63,987 bases of DNA, from NCBI RefSeq assembly GCF_000633455.1, contig NZ_AYMG01000021.1, forward strand, positions 1-63,987, given 5' to 3'. Under the pieces are notes generated by a model. That model had not been told where the DNA came from, did not search any database, and saw only the letters and a list, made by a program, of their open reading frames with translations. Shown here in pieces: positions 10,501 to 18,635 of this stretch. Each line of letters opens with the position of its first letter. Position 1 is the stretch's first letter. Source of the DNA: Pedobacter jeongneungensis (GTDB lineage: Bacteria; Bacteroidota; Bacteroidia; Sphingobacteriales; Sphingobacteriaceae). Made by a program: the position numbers and the translations under genes.

Positions 10501-11086
10501 CTACTTTGGTTATGTTATTGTTGGTTACTGTTAAATTCTGAACCCTGTTAGTTTGGTAAGTAATAAAGCTCGCCTCAACAGTGTATGTTCCGGGCATTAC
10601 AGAAATGCTAAAATTACCCTCATTATCGGTTTGTGTAACGCGGCTGAGCTCAACAACTTTAATCGTAGCTGCCGGGATCGGCTGGTTATTTTCATCCACC
10701 ACCTTACCACTAAGCTTACCAACATTTGTATTTTTTGCTGTAATCAGGATGTTACCCGCCCCACCTGACTTATAAGTAAGTGGCAAGCCTTTTAAAAGCA
10801 AATCGAGCACTTCATTTACCGACCTTAGTCCGCGCGAAACATATACCCTTTTCTGATCGTCAAGTTGATTGTTATTATAGGCAATATGATTGCCGCTAAG
10901 CTTTTCTAAAGTTTCAAAAGCTTTTTTTAATGTCATACCATCAGCTTCAAATAAAATTTTCTTGTCGCTTTGGGCGTGGGCAAATGGTGAGAAAGAGAGC
11001 ATATTCAACATGATTATGGCGATAATCACCATAATTTTTGAGGGATACTGACAGACGTTTTCCATCCATCGGGTATTAATTTTCAT
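7583..11086 (-). CDS. SusC/RagA TonB-linked outer-membrane transporter with STN signalling domain
   Basis: This is a TonB-dependent transporter of 1167 residues if the ATG at 11086 is used. I prefer that start because MKINTRW leads straight into a hydrophobic signal segment; an in-frame ATG at 11164 would add 26 non-hydrophobic residues. Order of parts: signal peptide, secretin/TonB N-terminal (STN) domain (KKAFETLEKLSG and following), carboxypeptidase-like beta sandwich (GKVVDENNQPIPAATIKV), plug with the SusC motif (VLKGPAASALYG), and a large beta-barrel ending in a C-terminal strand. An STN domain means it can signal to the FecR-type anti-sigma factor encoded 48 bp upstream. It should import a nutrient bound by the SusD protein. 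Confidence 0.94.
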   Translation of the reverse strand: MKINTRWMENVCQYPSKIMVIIAIIMLNMLSFSPFAHAQSDKKILFEADGMTLKKAFETLEKLSGNHIAYNNNQLDDQKRVYVSRGLRSVNEVLDLLLKGLPLTYKSGGAGNILITAKNTNVGKLSGKVVDENNQPIPAATIKVVELSRVTQTDNEGNFSISVMPGTYTVEASFITYQTNRVQNLTVTNNNITKVGTIKLKSSDNSLDDVVVTALGIKRSERALGYAITSLDSSAFTNAVATNWTDALSGKVAGLNLVRNSGLAGSNKIILRGENNLTGDNEALIVIDGVVASSSAKRTAGTGGGVYGTSGDILPTDFGSALNDLNSEDIENVTVLKGPAASALYGQRGANGAIVITTKSAGSKKRKFNITYTSNTAFEQINRGPDIQQEYGAGVGGASYYSFGTNADGADTHATSSTYGPRFDGTSMFFQYDPTTQKGGTVRTPWVAYPNALDAFFKTGVETTNSVSLDGNAGKVGLRFTASHGNNDWIVPNTSLERTSVALSGNSNVTKKLSIVFKASYNNRHSDNLPATGYGNQSLMYWFMFAHPNMNLDWFKNYWVAGQEQRKFIDLTSSFPEGPYAISEQYLNGQRRNGILGNIQATYKFTNDLTLLVRSSIDYNHDIRETSRPWDAAGAKFAQGSFRVQNINSYEVNADFLLRYNKDLSRDLKLSASVGGSQLRNRYYKSELRADGLVIPGYYSLDNNQNPLISVPDTARYNINSLYGTMSLSLKSYLYLDLTGRQDWNSTLASPLRTDNVGFFYPSASLSFIASDVWKMPSAISYFKLRGSIAQVGSGGTTPYRTAYNYTLASNGIYPGGAMTNPSILPNVNLKPLSTTTVEVGAELKLFKNRLNFDFAAYTGNTKNQILSRSIDRATGYSIAVFNAGRVDNKGLEMSVNAIPLQTRSFKWTVNGTFSANRNTIKELADSSVILRTGPLGGTQIVANVGGSLGDMYGFGLKRSPDGQVIFDNTGKAIPDQTQLKYLGNTMPKFRFSFGTGVTYKGFAANVLFDAQLGAVAHSLTFARMAGLGKLKLTLPGRYGGLIGEGVMLNPDGVTYSPNTTVATDIGAFYEAMYGSTNAEGSTFRTDYLKFREANINYTFSKRLVSSLGLSRITIGVYGRNLYTWSPWPAFDPEFGTLSGSDIVTGFEVGQLPSTRTFGARLVVGIN

Positions 11087-11212
11087 ATCTTTACTAAGTT
11101 TTACTTTGTCAAATGAGTTTAAACAGTTTTCAGGGCTTGAAATGTGTCCAGCATTTCGAGCCATTTTTCGGTTTTAGTAATTTTATATCATATCTATCTT
11201 TATAGTTTATCG

Positions 11213-12214
11213 TTAATAAATGATTACTTTATTTTCATAGATTTTGTATTTTGAGTCCGATAGCTTAGCAATTACGTCTATAATCTGCTTTGCCGAACAT
11301 TTGTCAAATTTTGCGGTAAGCTTTACCTCTTTTAAAGCTTCGGTTTTAATTTCAATATCGAGGTCATACTCACGGGCAATTACCTCTGCTATTTCTTTTA
11401 AGGGTTTATCGTAAAAAAAGATTTTGTACTCCCTCCAGCTATCAAAATCGATCGCAATTACCTGCTTTTTTGCAAATTGTCCGTTGTTTTTGTTAATGGT
11501 AAGCTGTTCGTTAGGCAAGAGGAAGTGAACAGGAGTAGTTTTACCTTTATTTTTAAATAACACCCCTACTTTTCCTGTTTGAACGGTGATGGTGATGTCT
11601 TTTAATGATGGATAAGCATTGATATTAAATGAAGTACCCAGAACGGTAGTACTTATTTTCCCGGTGTACACTACAAAAGGCTGTTTGCTCCGGTGCTGCA
11701 CATCAAAAAAAGCTTCGCCATCTAAATAAACAATCCGTTTGCTGGTGGTATTAAAATTAAGTGCGTAACGGATTTTAGTATCACCATTCAGATAGATATT
11801 AGAACCATCAGGCATGGTAACCAATCTTTTTTGTCCGCGTGGATTGTAAATTTCATTGTAAGCCACAACTTCTGCCTTTTTTGGCTGAAAGGTATTAAAA
11901 TAAAACACTGGTAATAATGCGATAACCACTATCGCGGCAGCTATAGTAAAATACTTACGGTAATTGATCTTCTTTACAATTGGTGATTGCTCAGCACTAT
12001 TTTCAATATGCTGCTGAATAGCCAACCAGCTTTTCTGTTGATTTACGGGTTTGTTTAGCCAATAATCTGCGGCCTCAAAGGCCTGTAAAGTTTCTCTGAA
12101 AATCTGCTGATTCTGCTGGCTGCTTCCAACCCACATCAGTAAATCAGTTAAATCTTCACTGCTAATGGTTTTCTTGCTGTAATTTTCTATTAATCTGTAA
12201 TAACGTTCGTCCAT
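11213..12214 (-). CDS. FecR family anti-sigma factor / transmembrane sensor
   Basis: This 333-residue protein has a cytoplasmic N-terminal part (1-85) that would bind the ECF sigma factor, one transmembrane helix (about 89-106, IAAAIVVIALLPVFYF), a periplasmic FecR domain (about 125-220, with the RIVYLDGEAFFDV motif) and a C-terminal DUF4974-like domain (about 258-333) related to STN, which would contact the SusC transporter. It is followed after 48-126 bp by the SusC-like gene. In this family, substrate binding to the transporter leads to release or activation of the sigma factor. Unusually, 522 bp of repeat-rich DNA separate it from its sigma-factor gene. Confidence 0.94.
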   Translation of the reverse strand: MDERYYRLIENYSKKTISSEDLTDLLMWVGSSQQNQQIFRETLQAFEAADYWLNKPVNQQKSWLAIQQHIENSAEQSPIVKKINYRKYFTIAAAIVVIALLPVFYFNTFQPKKAEVVAYNEIYNPRGQKRLVTMPDGSNIYLNGDTKIRYALNFNTTSKRIVYLDGEAFFDVQHRSKQPFVVYTGKISTTVLGTSFNINAYPSLKDITITVQTGKVGVLFKNKGKTTPVHFLLPNEQLTINKNNGQFAKKQVIAIDFDSWREYKIFFYDKPLKEIAEVIAREYDLDIEIKTEALKEVKLTAKFDKCSAKQIIDVIAKLSDSKYKIYENKVIIY

Positions 12215-12736
12215 TTAGTAATGCTGTTCTGGATGTAAGACAGATTAATCGACGCCGATACGTAGCGAAAAAGATCAAGTTATTGTTAACAAATCGTTAA
12301 GCATAAAGAACTACTTCTCATCTAAAGGATTGTTTCATCAGGGAAAAATATAAATGCTTTTGATTTGGAAATGAGAGGTCAGTGTTTCAGCCCCGCCATT
12401 TGCTCCATCCCGATTGAAAAAATCGGGATCCGCTGCTGTCGGGTTTAGGTACAACAGCCTGTTACAAAATCAAATCGTCCTGATTTCCCGGTGCAAATGA
12501 ATTAGGTCTCTGAGCACCTGCCTGGGTTAAATAAACCCGATCCGATAGCTATCGGATGCCGGGAAGATCTTCCGATCCTTCATCGGAACTCGTACCAAAA
12601 AGCGGGACTGAAAAACCCTATGGAATACCTGAACCTGCCTTTTCCAAAAACTAATGCAAATAATATTTAGATAAATAATCTTTTTAGGACGTTTGGGATT
12701 CAATCGTGTGCACTTTACAGGAAAAAGGAAATAGAT
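12215..12736. repeat. Repeat-rich 522-bp gap between sigma and anti-sigma genes
   Basis: No gene is visible. Three clean palindromes lie close together: ATCCCGATT/AATCGGGAT at 12407-12429, the perfect 18-bp palindrome ATCCGATAGCTATCGGAT at 12540-12557, and TTCCGAT/ATCGGAA at 12570-12588. The CAGCCCCGCC ... GGATCCGCTGCTGTCGGG frame around the first hairpin resembles dispersed intergenic elements I recall from other Bacteroidota genomes. It looks like one or two inserted elements. Confidence 0.65.
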
Positions 12737-13303
12737 TTAGATCTCCGATCGGTCAGTTGTGAGCGATCTAAAATTTTTCACGGCCTGATATAGCAAGGTT
12801 TCTACGGTTCTAACCGAAATACCCAATAAATCGGCAATGATACTTTTTTCCAGCAAATCGATGCGACTCATTAGCAAAACTTCCCGCTGCCGATCAGGTA
12901 ACAGATTAATCAAACCCATAATTTCGGAATAGGATTCCCTGCTGGTCAGTTGTTCGTGAGGATTTAAATAAGTATCCGGGTAATCGAGTGTATCTTCGCG
13001 ATCGTTAATACTTAAAATATGAAGCTTTACACGCTGAATTTCATTAAAAGCTAAATTCTTTGCAGCAGTAAACAGGTATTTCTTGATTGATTTGATCTGA
13101 AGCTCATTCCGTTTATCCCAAAGCTTCATAAACAGATCAGCTATGAGTTCTTCCGCTTTATTGTAATCCTTGATGTAAATTGAGGTAAATTTACACAAGG
13201 CAGGGTAATACCTGTTAAAAAGGGTTTCGAGTGCAAGGCTGTCTTGGTTTACCAATAAAGACATTAAATCTTCATCACTTTTGCTTAAATATACATCCTT
13301 CAT
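12737..13303 (-). CDS. ECF RNA polymerase sigma-70 factor (FecI/SigW-like)
   Basis: This 188-residue protein has the two ECF sigma domains: region 2 (about 24-92, LFNRYYPALCKF and AEELIADLFMKLW) for core and -10 recognition, and region 4 (about 130-180, LLPDRQREVLLM then an HTH ending VRTVETLLYQAVKNF). It is the first gene of the minus-strand locus leading through FecR to SusC, SusD and the phosphoesterases, and should activate those genes on a signal passed by the FecR protein. A -7 box TACTTTTG lies only a few bases upstream of the ATG, suggesting a very short or absent leader. Confidence 0.95.
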   Translation of the reverse strand: MKDVYLSKSDEDLMSLLVNQDSLALETLFNRYYPALCKFTSIYIKDYNKAEELIADLFMKLWDKRNELQIKSIKKYLFTAAKNLAFNEIQRVKLHILSINDREDTLDYPDTYLNPHEQLTSRESYSEIMGLINLLPDRQREVLLMSRIDLLEKSIIADLLGISVRTVETLLYQAVKNFRSLTTDRSEI

Positions 13304-13311
13304 CTTGTCAG

Positions 13312-13319
13312 CAAAAGTA
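13312..13319 (-). promoter_or_regulatory. Candidate -7 promoter box of the sigma gene
   Basis: On the minus strand this reads TACTTTTG and matches the Bacteroidota TAnnTTTG. It ends 8 nt before the start codon, so the transcript would be nearly leaderless. No good -33 TTTG is seen at 19-23 bp. Confidence 0.4.
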
Positions 13320-13367
13320 GCCTGCCAACGTTACCATAATATTAAGCAAACTTTGCCTTTAGGTTAC

Positions 13368-14603
13368 CTATGTATTAATTGTGTTGGATTGATAGTTAAG
13401 AAAGTACTTATTATACAGACTATTCAATGAAAAATTACGTTCGAGAATAATCAATCCTACAACAGGGAATATCAAAAGTTCGATAATGTTAAAACTATAG
13501 AAGAAATAACCAAATACCAATATCAACCTGAAACATTCAAGGTAATAAATCCACTTACGCTGCTCTAACAAGGCACCGATATTGATGAGGGTAACCAGGA
13601 TAAAAATCGCTATAGCTACTTTATGTACTAAAGTTAGCGATTCGTAAAACATGGTGGTACCGGTAAGCATCGCCACCACCATAATCAGCTGGATATTTAA
13701 ATAGATTTTAAATTTAGGTTTTGGTTTAGCTTCGTACTGTATCTTATTTTGATAATAACGTTCCTCTAAAATTGGCCGAATATTCTGGTCCATTAAAGCC
13801 GGACTGCCAAAAACAGCATTCCATTTTGCTTTAAACCCATCTGCACGCCTGTAGGCCTCCCCGATTTCCAGATAATAATGAAAATGCTGCCATAAAAAGC
13901 TATAGCTTTTTATGGGGTGTGTTAATCCATATTTTGGAGCCTCTTCTTCTTTTTGGAAAGTGCCAAACAATTTATCCCAGAAAACAAAAACATCGCCATA
14001 GTTTTTATCTAGGTATTTCTCATCTGACGCATGGTGAACGCCATGTAAAGATGGGGTAATGAATATGTTTTCAAGCCAGCCTAAATTGCCGATTAACTGT
14101 GTATGCGTAAAAAACGAATAAGCTCCGTGCGCCAAAAGTATGGTAATAATCATATTGGGATGAAAACCAACCAATGGCAGGATGCACCAGAATACATTAC
14201 GGAATATGGCCTGTATGGTGGTAATCCGGGCGGCTGCCGATAAATTAAACTCTTCGCTCTGGTGATGAACAATATGTGCCGCCCATAAAAAATTAATCTC
14301 ATGCCCTAACCTGTGATACCAGTACCAAACCAGGTCGGTAGAGAGTAACAAAAGTACCCATACATACCATTTGGTGGAAATATCAAAAATGGCATAGTTT
14401 GCATAAACCCATTTGTATACCTGATAAAAACTGGCAGCGATAAACAAGTTCAACAACCTTTCCGCAATACCTACACTAAAATTTGCAACCGTACTCTCAT
14501 ATTTGAATATTTTCGCTTTTTTTTGATGTTGCGCGATCTTAAACTCAATAAATACAAAAATAAAAAATGCTGGTATAGCAAATGCAAGGTAATTCAACGT
14601 CAT
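13368..14603 (-). CDS. Sterol desaturase / fatty acid hydroxylase family membrane protein
   Basis: This 411-residue integral membrane protein carries the histidine boxes that bind the di-iron centre of the family: HRLGH at 97-101, HIVHH at 110-114 and HGVHH at 187-191, with the conserved NYGDVFVFWD segment after the last box. Hydrophobic helices lie at about 3-22, 45-62, 78-95, 140-165 and three more after residue 300. The family uses O2 to hydroxylate or desaturate lipids; the closest known functional type is alkylglycerol monooxygenase or sphingolipid hydroxylase, but the exact substrate is unknown. The C-terminal ~110 residues form an extra membrane module. It is a stand-alone gene convergent with nothing and divergent from the glucokinase gene. 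Confidence 0.88.
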   Translation of the reverse strand: MTLNYLAFAIPAFFIFVFIEFKIAQHQKKAKIFKYESTVANFSVGIAERLLNLFIAASFYQVYKWVYANYAIFDISTKWYVWVLLLLSTDLVWYWYHRLGHEINFLWAAHIVHHQSEEFNLSAAARITTIQAIFRNVFWCILPLVGFHPNMIITILLAHGAYSFFTHTQLIGNLGWLENIFITPSLHGVHHASDEKYLDKNYGDVFVFWDKLFGTFQKEEEAPKYGLTHPIKSYSFLWQHFHYYLEIGEAYRRADGFKAKWNAVFGSPALMDQNIRPILEERYYQNKIQYEAKPKPKFKIYLNIQLIMVVAMLTGTTMFYESLTLVHKVAIAIFILVTLINIGALLEQRKWIYYLECFRLILVFGYFFYSFNIIELLIFPVVGLIILERNFSLNSLYNKYFLNYQSNTINT

Positions 14604-14764
14604 AAATTGTGGTCTTTTCTATGTTAACGCAACAAACATAATTATATTCTATTAAATACATAGATTTTATAGATAATATTATTACACATAAATTACTTCC
14701 TTATTCATTTAATGTTTGTTGTTTTAATTTATTTGTAGAACTTCGAAATTATAAATACATCATT

Positions 14765-15523
14765 ATGGCTACACAGAAAAAAGCTGAAAACAACAATATA
14801 TTATCGATCGATATTGGCGGTACCAGTATAAAAACCGTTCTTTTGGATGAAAGCGGAAATATGATTACCGAATATTTAAAAAGCAAAACCCCCGCAGAGG
14901 CTACGCCAAAAGATATTGTAACCGGTATTGTAGATTTAATTAAGCCTTTTCCTGATAATTATAACCGTGTATCAATCGGATTTCCCGGCTATGTTAAAAA
15001 CGGTATTGTGAAAACTGCCCCTAACCTGGCAAAAAATAAATGGGCTGATGTAGATCTTGCCCAACGTGTGGCCAACGAGCTTGGTAAACCCGTGCGTTTG
15101 GTAAATGATGCCGATCAACAGGGTTTAGGCGTGGTTGATGGTAAAGGCTTTGAAATTGTTTTTACCGTGGGTACAGGCTTTGGTACAGCATTGTTATTTG
15201 ATGGGGAGTTGCTTCCGCATTTAGAACTGGCGCATTTCCCGATCAATAAAGAAGAAGATTACGATGATTATATCGGTAATAAAGCTTTCGAAAAAATCGG
15301 CACCGAGCGCTGGAACAAGAGATTAAAAAAGGTAATCGAAATCTATAAAACAGTTTTCAATTACGATACCTTATATATAGGTGGCGGAAATTCGAAACAG
15401 ATCGATTTTAAGCTCGAAGATAATATTAAAATAGTAACCAACAGAGATGGCATTAAAGGTGGTGCAAAGCTTTGGAAGCTGGCCGATAAATACAATATCT
15501 TTACCGTTAAACCGGAAAAATAA
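14765..15523 (+). CDS. ppgK: ROK-type glucokinase, probably polyphosphate-dependent
   Basis: This 252-residue ROK-fold sugar kinase has the phosphate-binding loop DIGGTSIKT at 16-24, the catalytic Asp115 in LVNDAD, and GTGFGTAL at 136-143. It lacks the zinc-binding CxCG motif of most ROK kinases and repressors and has no DNA-binding domain. This short, zinc-free form with GTGxGTAL fits polyphosphate-glucose phosphotransferases, so it may use polyphosphate as well as ATP to make glucose 6-phosphate. It directly precedes gnd, zwf and pgl, which use that product. The phosphate donor is an inference from the family; the glucokinase role is fairly safe from motifs and neighbours. Confidence 0.82.
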   Translation: MATQKKAENNNILSIDIGGTSIKTVLLDESGNMITEYLKSKTPAEATPKDIVTGIVDLIKPFPDNYNRVSIGFPGYVKNGIVKTAPNLAKNKWADVDLAQRVANELGKPVRLVNDADQQGLGVVDGKGFEIVFTVGTGFGTALLFDGELLPHLELAHFPINKEEDYDDYIGNKAFEKIGTERWNKRLKKVIEIYKTVFNYDTLYIGGGNSKQIDFKLEDNIKIVTNRDGIKGGAKLWKLADKYNIFTVKPEK

Positions 15524-15579
15524 TTGACCTTTATTACAATCTTTTAACAACAAAATCTACAATATTAATTTGTAAACCC

Positions 15580-15587
15580 TAATTTTG
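15580..15587 (+). promoter_or_regulatory. Candidate -7 promoter box upstream of gnd
   Basis: TAATTTTG matches TAnnTTTG and lies 22 bp upstream of the gnd ATG, giving a leader of about 16 nt. The 86-bp gap after the glucokinase gene could therefore hold a separate gnd promoter. No clear -33 element is seen. Confidence 0.5.
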
Positions 15588-15609
15588 GGTGCATTCTAAA
15601 AAATAAAAA

Positions 15610-17025
15610 ATGGCAAATAACGATTCGAAAAAATATAAATTGGGAATGATCGGTTTGGGTACCATGGGCCGCAACCTATTATTAAACATGGCTGATAAGG
15701 GCTTCTCTGTAACAGGCTATGATAAAGACCAAAAAATGATCTCGAAGCTTGAAGAAGAAGGCAAAGCACATCACTTAGAGGGATTTGATGACATTGAAAA
15801 CTTTATTTCGAGCTTACAAACGCCCCGTACATTAATTTTATTAGTACCTGCCGGACCAATTGTAGATAGTGTTATTGCAGAATTAAAACCGCTTTTAAGC
15901 AAAGGCGATATCATTATCGACAGCGGTAACTCACACTTTACCGATACCAACCGCCGTGTAGATGAACTGGAAAAAGATGGTCTTCATTTCTTTGGAATGG
16001 GAATTTCTGGTGGCGAAGAAGGTGCACGTTTTGGTCCAAGTATGATGCCAGGTGGCGATAAACAAGCTTATAACGTAGTAAAAGATGTTTTCGACGCTGT
16101 AGCTGCAAAAGTAGGAACCGATCCTTGTGTAACTTACATTGGCCCGGGTGCTTCCGGCCACTTTGTTAAAATGGTCCATAATGGTATCGAATATGCCATC
16201 ATGGAGCTAATTGCAGAAGTATACGGCATCCTTAAAAATGGCTTAGGATACTCAAATGACGAGATTTATAAAGTATTCAAAAAATGGAATGAAGGCAGGT
16301 TGCAGTCGTTCTTATTGGAAATCACTGCAGAAATCTTCTTATTTAAAGATACCGAAACACAGAACGATCTTTTAGATCAGATTAAAGATGAAGCCCGCTC
16401 AAAAGGTACCGGAAAGTGGACATCAGAGGTTTCAATGGAACTTCAGTTGCCAATACCAACAATTAATGAAGCTGTTTCTAACCGCGATTTATCGAAATTT
16501 AAAGCCTTAAGGGTTTCTTTAGAAGAAGCCTTTGGTAAAAAAGACACTAAAATCGAAGTTACGGTTGAAGAACTGGAAGATGCATTTTACTTCTCCATGA
16601 TTAGTGCTTATGCACAGGGCATGCATTTATTGGTTCAGGCTTCTAAAGAATATAAATACGACCTGCAATTGCAGGAAATCGCGAAAATCTGGCGTGGCGG
16701 TTGTATCATCAGGGCTAAATTTTTAGAAGATATTTATCAGGCCTATGATAAAAACAATACTTTAGAACACTTATTTGGTGATGCTGGTATTCAAAACATC
16801 ATTAAAGGTACTTTATCTGGCACACGCAAAACCATTGGTGCCTGTATTAGTTCAGGTCTGGGTATCCCTGCATTTGCATCTACCTTAACCTATTTTGATA
16901 CCATTACTACTGGCAGAATGCCTTCTAATTTAATCCAGGCACAAAGGGATTTCTTTGGTGCGCACACTTTTGAGCGTATTGATAAAGAAGGTGTTTTCCA
17001 TGCCGACTGGAATAAATTGTCATAA
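15610..17025 (+). CDS. gnd: NADP-dependent 6-phosphogluconate dehydrogenase (decarboxylating)
   Basis: This 471-residue cytoplasmic enzyme oxidises and decarboxylates 6-phosphogluconate to ribulose 5-phosphate with reduction of NADP. The length is typical of the homodimeric long form. The dinucleotide-binding loop is GLGTMGRNL (16-24), the substrate-binding stretch GISGGEEGARFGPSMMPGG is intact (about 130-148), and the catalytic Lys/Asn motif GHFVKMVHNGIEY follows at about 181-193. The C-terminal domain contains the expected KGTGKW-type and RxxIGAxxFxR-like elements. It is followed after 29 bp by zwf. Confidence 0.97.
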   Translation: MANNDSKKYKLGMIGLGTMGRNLLLNMADKGFSVTGYDKDQKMISKLEEEGKAHHLEGFDDIENFISSLQTPRTLILLVPAGPIVDSVIAELKPLLSKGDIIIDSGNSHFTDTNRRVDELEKDGLHFFGMGISGGEEGARFGPSMMPGGDKQAYNVVKDVFDAVAAKVGTDPCVTYIGPGASGHFVKMVHNGIEYAIMELIAEVYGILKNGLGYSNDEIYKVFKKWNEGRLQSFLLEITAEIFLFKDTETQNDLLDQIKDEARSKGTGKWTSEVSMELQLPIPTINEAVSNRDLSKFKALRVSLEEAFGKKDTKIEVTVEELEDAFYFSMISAYAQGMHLLVQASKEYKYDLQLQEIAKIWRGGCIIRAKFLEDIYQAYDKNNTLEHLFGDAGIQNIIKGTLSGTRKTIGACISSGLGIPAFASTLTYFDTITTGRMPSNLIQAQRDFFGAHTFERIDKEGVFHADWNKLS

Positions 17026-17054
17026 CCCATTTGATTCACGAACAACAATATAAA

Positions 17055-18569
17055 ATGAAAACCAAAACCGCATTAAACCCTACCATTTTTGTAATATTTG
17101 GTGGAACAGGTGATTTAAACAAAAGAAAATTAGCACCTGCCCTATATAACTTATTTATAGAGGGTTACATGCCAGATAAGTTTGCCATTATTGGTACAGG
17201 CAGAACTGAATTCACCGACGACAGTTACAAAACTGCCTTAGAAGACGCTGTAAACCAGTTTAGCCGCAGTGGAAAGGTAAAAAAAGAAAAATGGGAAAAT
17301 TTTGGAAACACCATCCACTACTGTCCTACTGATTTTGCCCAGCCAAAAACATTCGAAAACCTTAAAGAGGCCGTAGAAAAATATCAAAAAGAATATGGTG
17401 CTGGTACACAGGTAATTTTCTACCTGGCAGTTGCGCCTAACTTCTTCCCTATTATTGCAGAATGTTTACAGAAATATAAACTTACACAGGATGAAGATAA
17501 CAGCCGTATTGTTATTGAGAAACCTTTTGGTCACGATTTAGAGTCGGCAAAAGAATTGAATACTTTATTGGCTACTATTTTTACCGAAAAACAGATCTAT
17601 CGTATCGATCATTACTTAGGTAAAGAGACTGTTCAGAATATGATGGCCTTCCGTTTTGCAAATGCTTTATTCGAGCCATTATGGAACAGGTCATACATCG
17701 ATCACGTACAGATTTCGGTTACCGAACAATTGGGTGTTGCCGATCGTGGTGGTTATTACGAAGGTTCTGGTGCATTGAGGGATATGATTCAAAATCACCT
17801 GTTGCAATTACTTTGTTTGATTGGCATGGAAGCACCGATTAATTTTGATGCTGATGAAATCAGAAACCGTAAGGTGGAGGTTTTAAAAGCCATGCGTCCT
17901 TTTTCTGCCGAAGATATCCGTTTCCACACCGTTCGTGGTCAGTACAGCAAAGGCTGGGTTGAAGGTAAAGAAGTACCGGGTTACCGCCAGGAAAAAGGTG
18001 TAGATCCTCATTCTAACACAGAAACTTTTGCAGCCGTTAAATTCCATATCGATAACTGGAGATGGCAAGGTATTCCTTTCTATTTAAGAACAGGAAAACG
18101 TTTAAATCAAACTTCATCATTGATTACCATCCAGTTTAGGGATGTGCCGCATCAGATTTTCTCTTCAGGCGTAACCGAAAACTGGCAACAGAACAGGTTG
18201 GTGATCAGTATTCAACCAGAAATGAGTATCCGCATGCAGGTACAGGCTAAAAGACCTGGCTTAGATATGGTGTTGAACCCTGTTGATATGGTTTTCGATT
18301 ACAAGGGAACTTACGAGGGCGATACCCCGGAAGCTTACGAAACATTGTTGTTGGATGCCATGATGGGCGACCAAACCTTGTTTATGCGTGGCGATCAGGT
18401 AGAAGCCGCATGGGAATTGGTCATGCCGATCTTAAATACCTGGGAAAGCAAAAAATCAATCAATTTCCCTAATTACCCTGCCGATAGCTGGGGACCAGAA
18501 GAAGCCGAAGCATTAATTGCAAGAGACGGTTTCCACTGGTTTAACCTGCCATTGAAGAATAAAGAATAA
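17055..18569 (+). CDS. zwf: Glucose-6-phosphate 1-dehydrogenase
   Basis: This 504-residue enzyme oxidises glucose 6-phosphate to 6-phosphogluconolactone and makes NADPH. I start it at the ATG at 17055; an upstream TTG (17031) would add eight residues with no homology value. The coenzyme-binding motif GGTGDLNKRKL (16-26) and the active-site motif RIDHYLGKE (183-191, with catalytic His186) are present. The rest of the C-terminal domain (from about 190) is complete, ending in FHWFNLPL. It lies between gnd and pgl in the oxidative pentose phosphate operon. Confidence 0.97.
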   Translation: MKTKTALNPTIFVIFGGTGDLNKRKLAPALYNLFIEGYMPDKFAIIGTGRTEFTDDSYKTALEDAVNQFSRSGKVKKEKWENFGNTIHYCPTDFAQPKTFENLKEAVEKYQKEYGAGTQVIFYLAVAPNFFPIIAECLQKYKLTQDEDNSRIVIEKPFGHDLESAKELNTLLATIFTEKQIYRIDHYLGKETVQNMMAFRFANALFEPLWNRSYIDHVQISVTEQLGVADRGGYYEGSGALRDMIQNHLLQLLCLIGMEAPINFDADEIRNRKVEVLKAMRPFSAEDIRFHTVRGQYSKGWVEGKEVPGYRQEKGVDPHSNTETFAAVKFHIDNWRWQGIPFYLRTGKRLNQTSSLITIQFRDVPHQIFSSGVTENWQQNRLVISIQPEMSIRMQVQAKRPGLDMVLNPVDMVFDYKGTYEGDTPEAYETLLLDAMMGDQTLFMRGDQVEAAWELVMPILNTWESKKSINFPNYPADSWGPEEAEALIARDGFHWFNLPLKNKE

Positions 18570-18573
18570 TTAT

Positions 18574-18619
18574 GTTGATGGTTCATGACCCAATAGTTTC
18601 ATAGCCATGAACCATCAAC
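18574..18619. repeat. Inverted repeat, perfect 14-bp arms, in the zwf-pgl gap
   Basis: GTTGATGGTTCATG (18574-18587) and CATGAACCATCAAC (18606-18619) flank an 18-nt loop. The same word TGATGGTTCAT occurs at 42972 and 43181 and as CCATCAAC near 40690. There is no T-run, so inside this operon it would be an mRNA hairpin rather than a terminator. Confidence 0.8.
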
Positions 18620-18635
18620 TATAAACCAAAATAAA

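Noticed and set aside
11087..11164. Upstream ATG for the SusC-like gene
   Set aside because: It would place 26 hydrophilic residues before the signal peptide; kept only as an alternative.
17031..17054. TTG start for zwf
   Set aside because: The ATG at 17055 gives the standard N terminus; the extra eight residues have no support.
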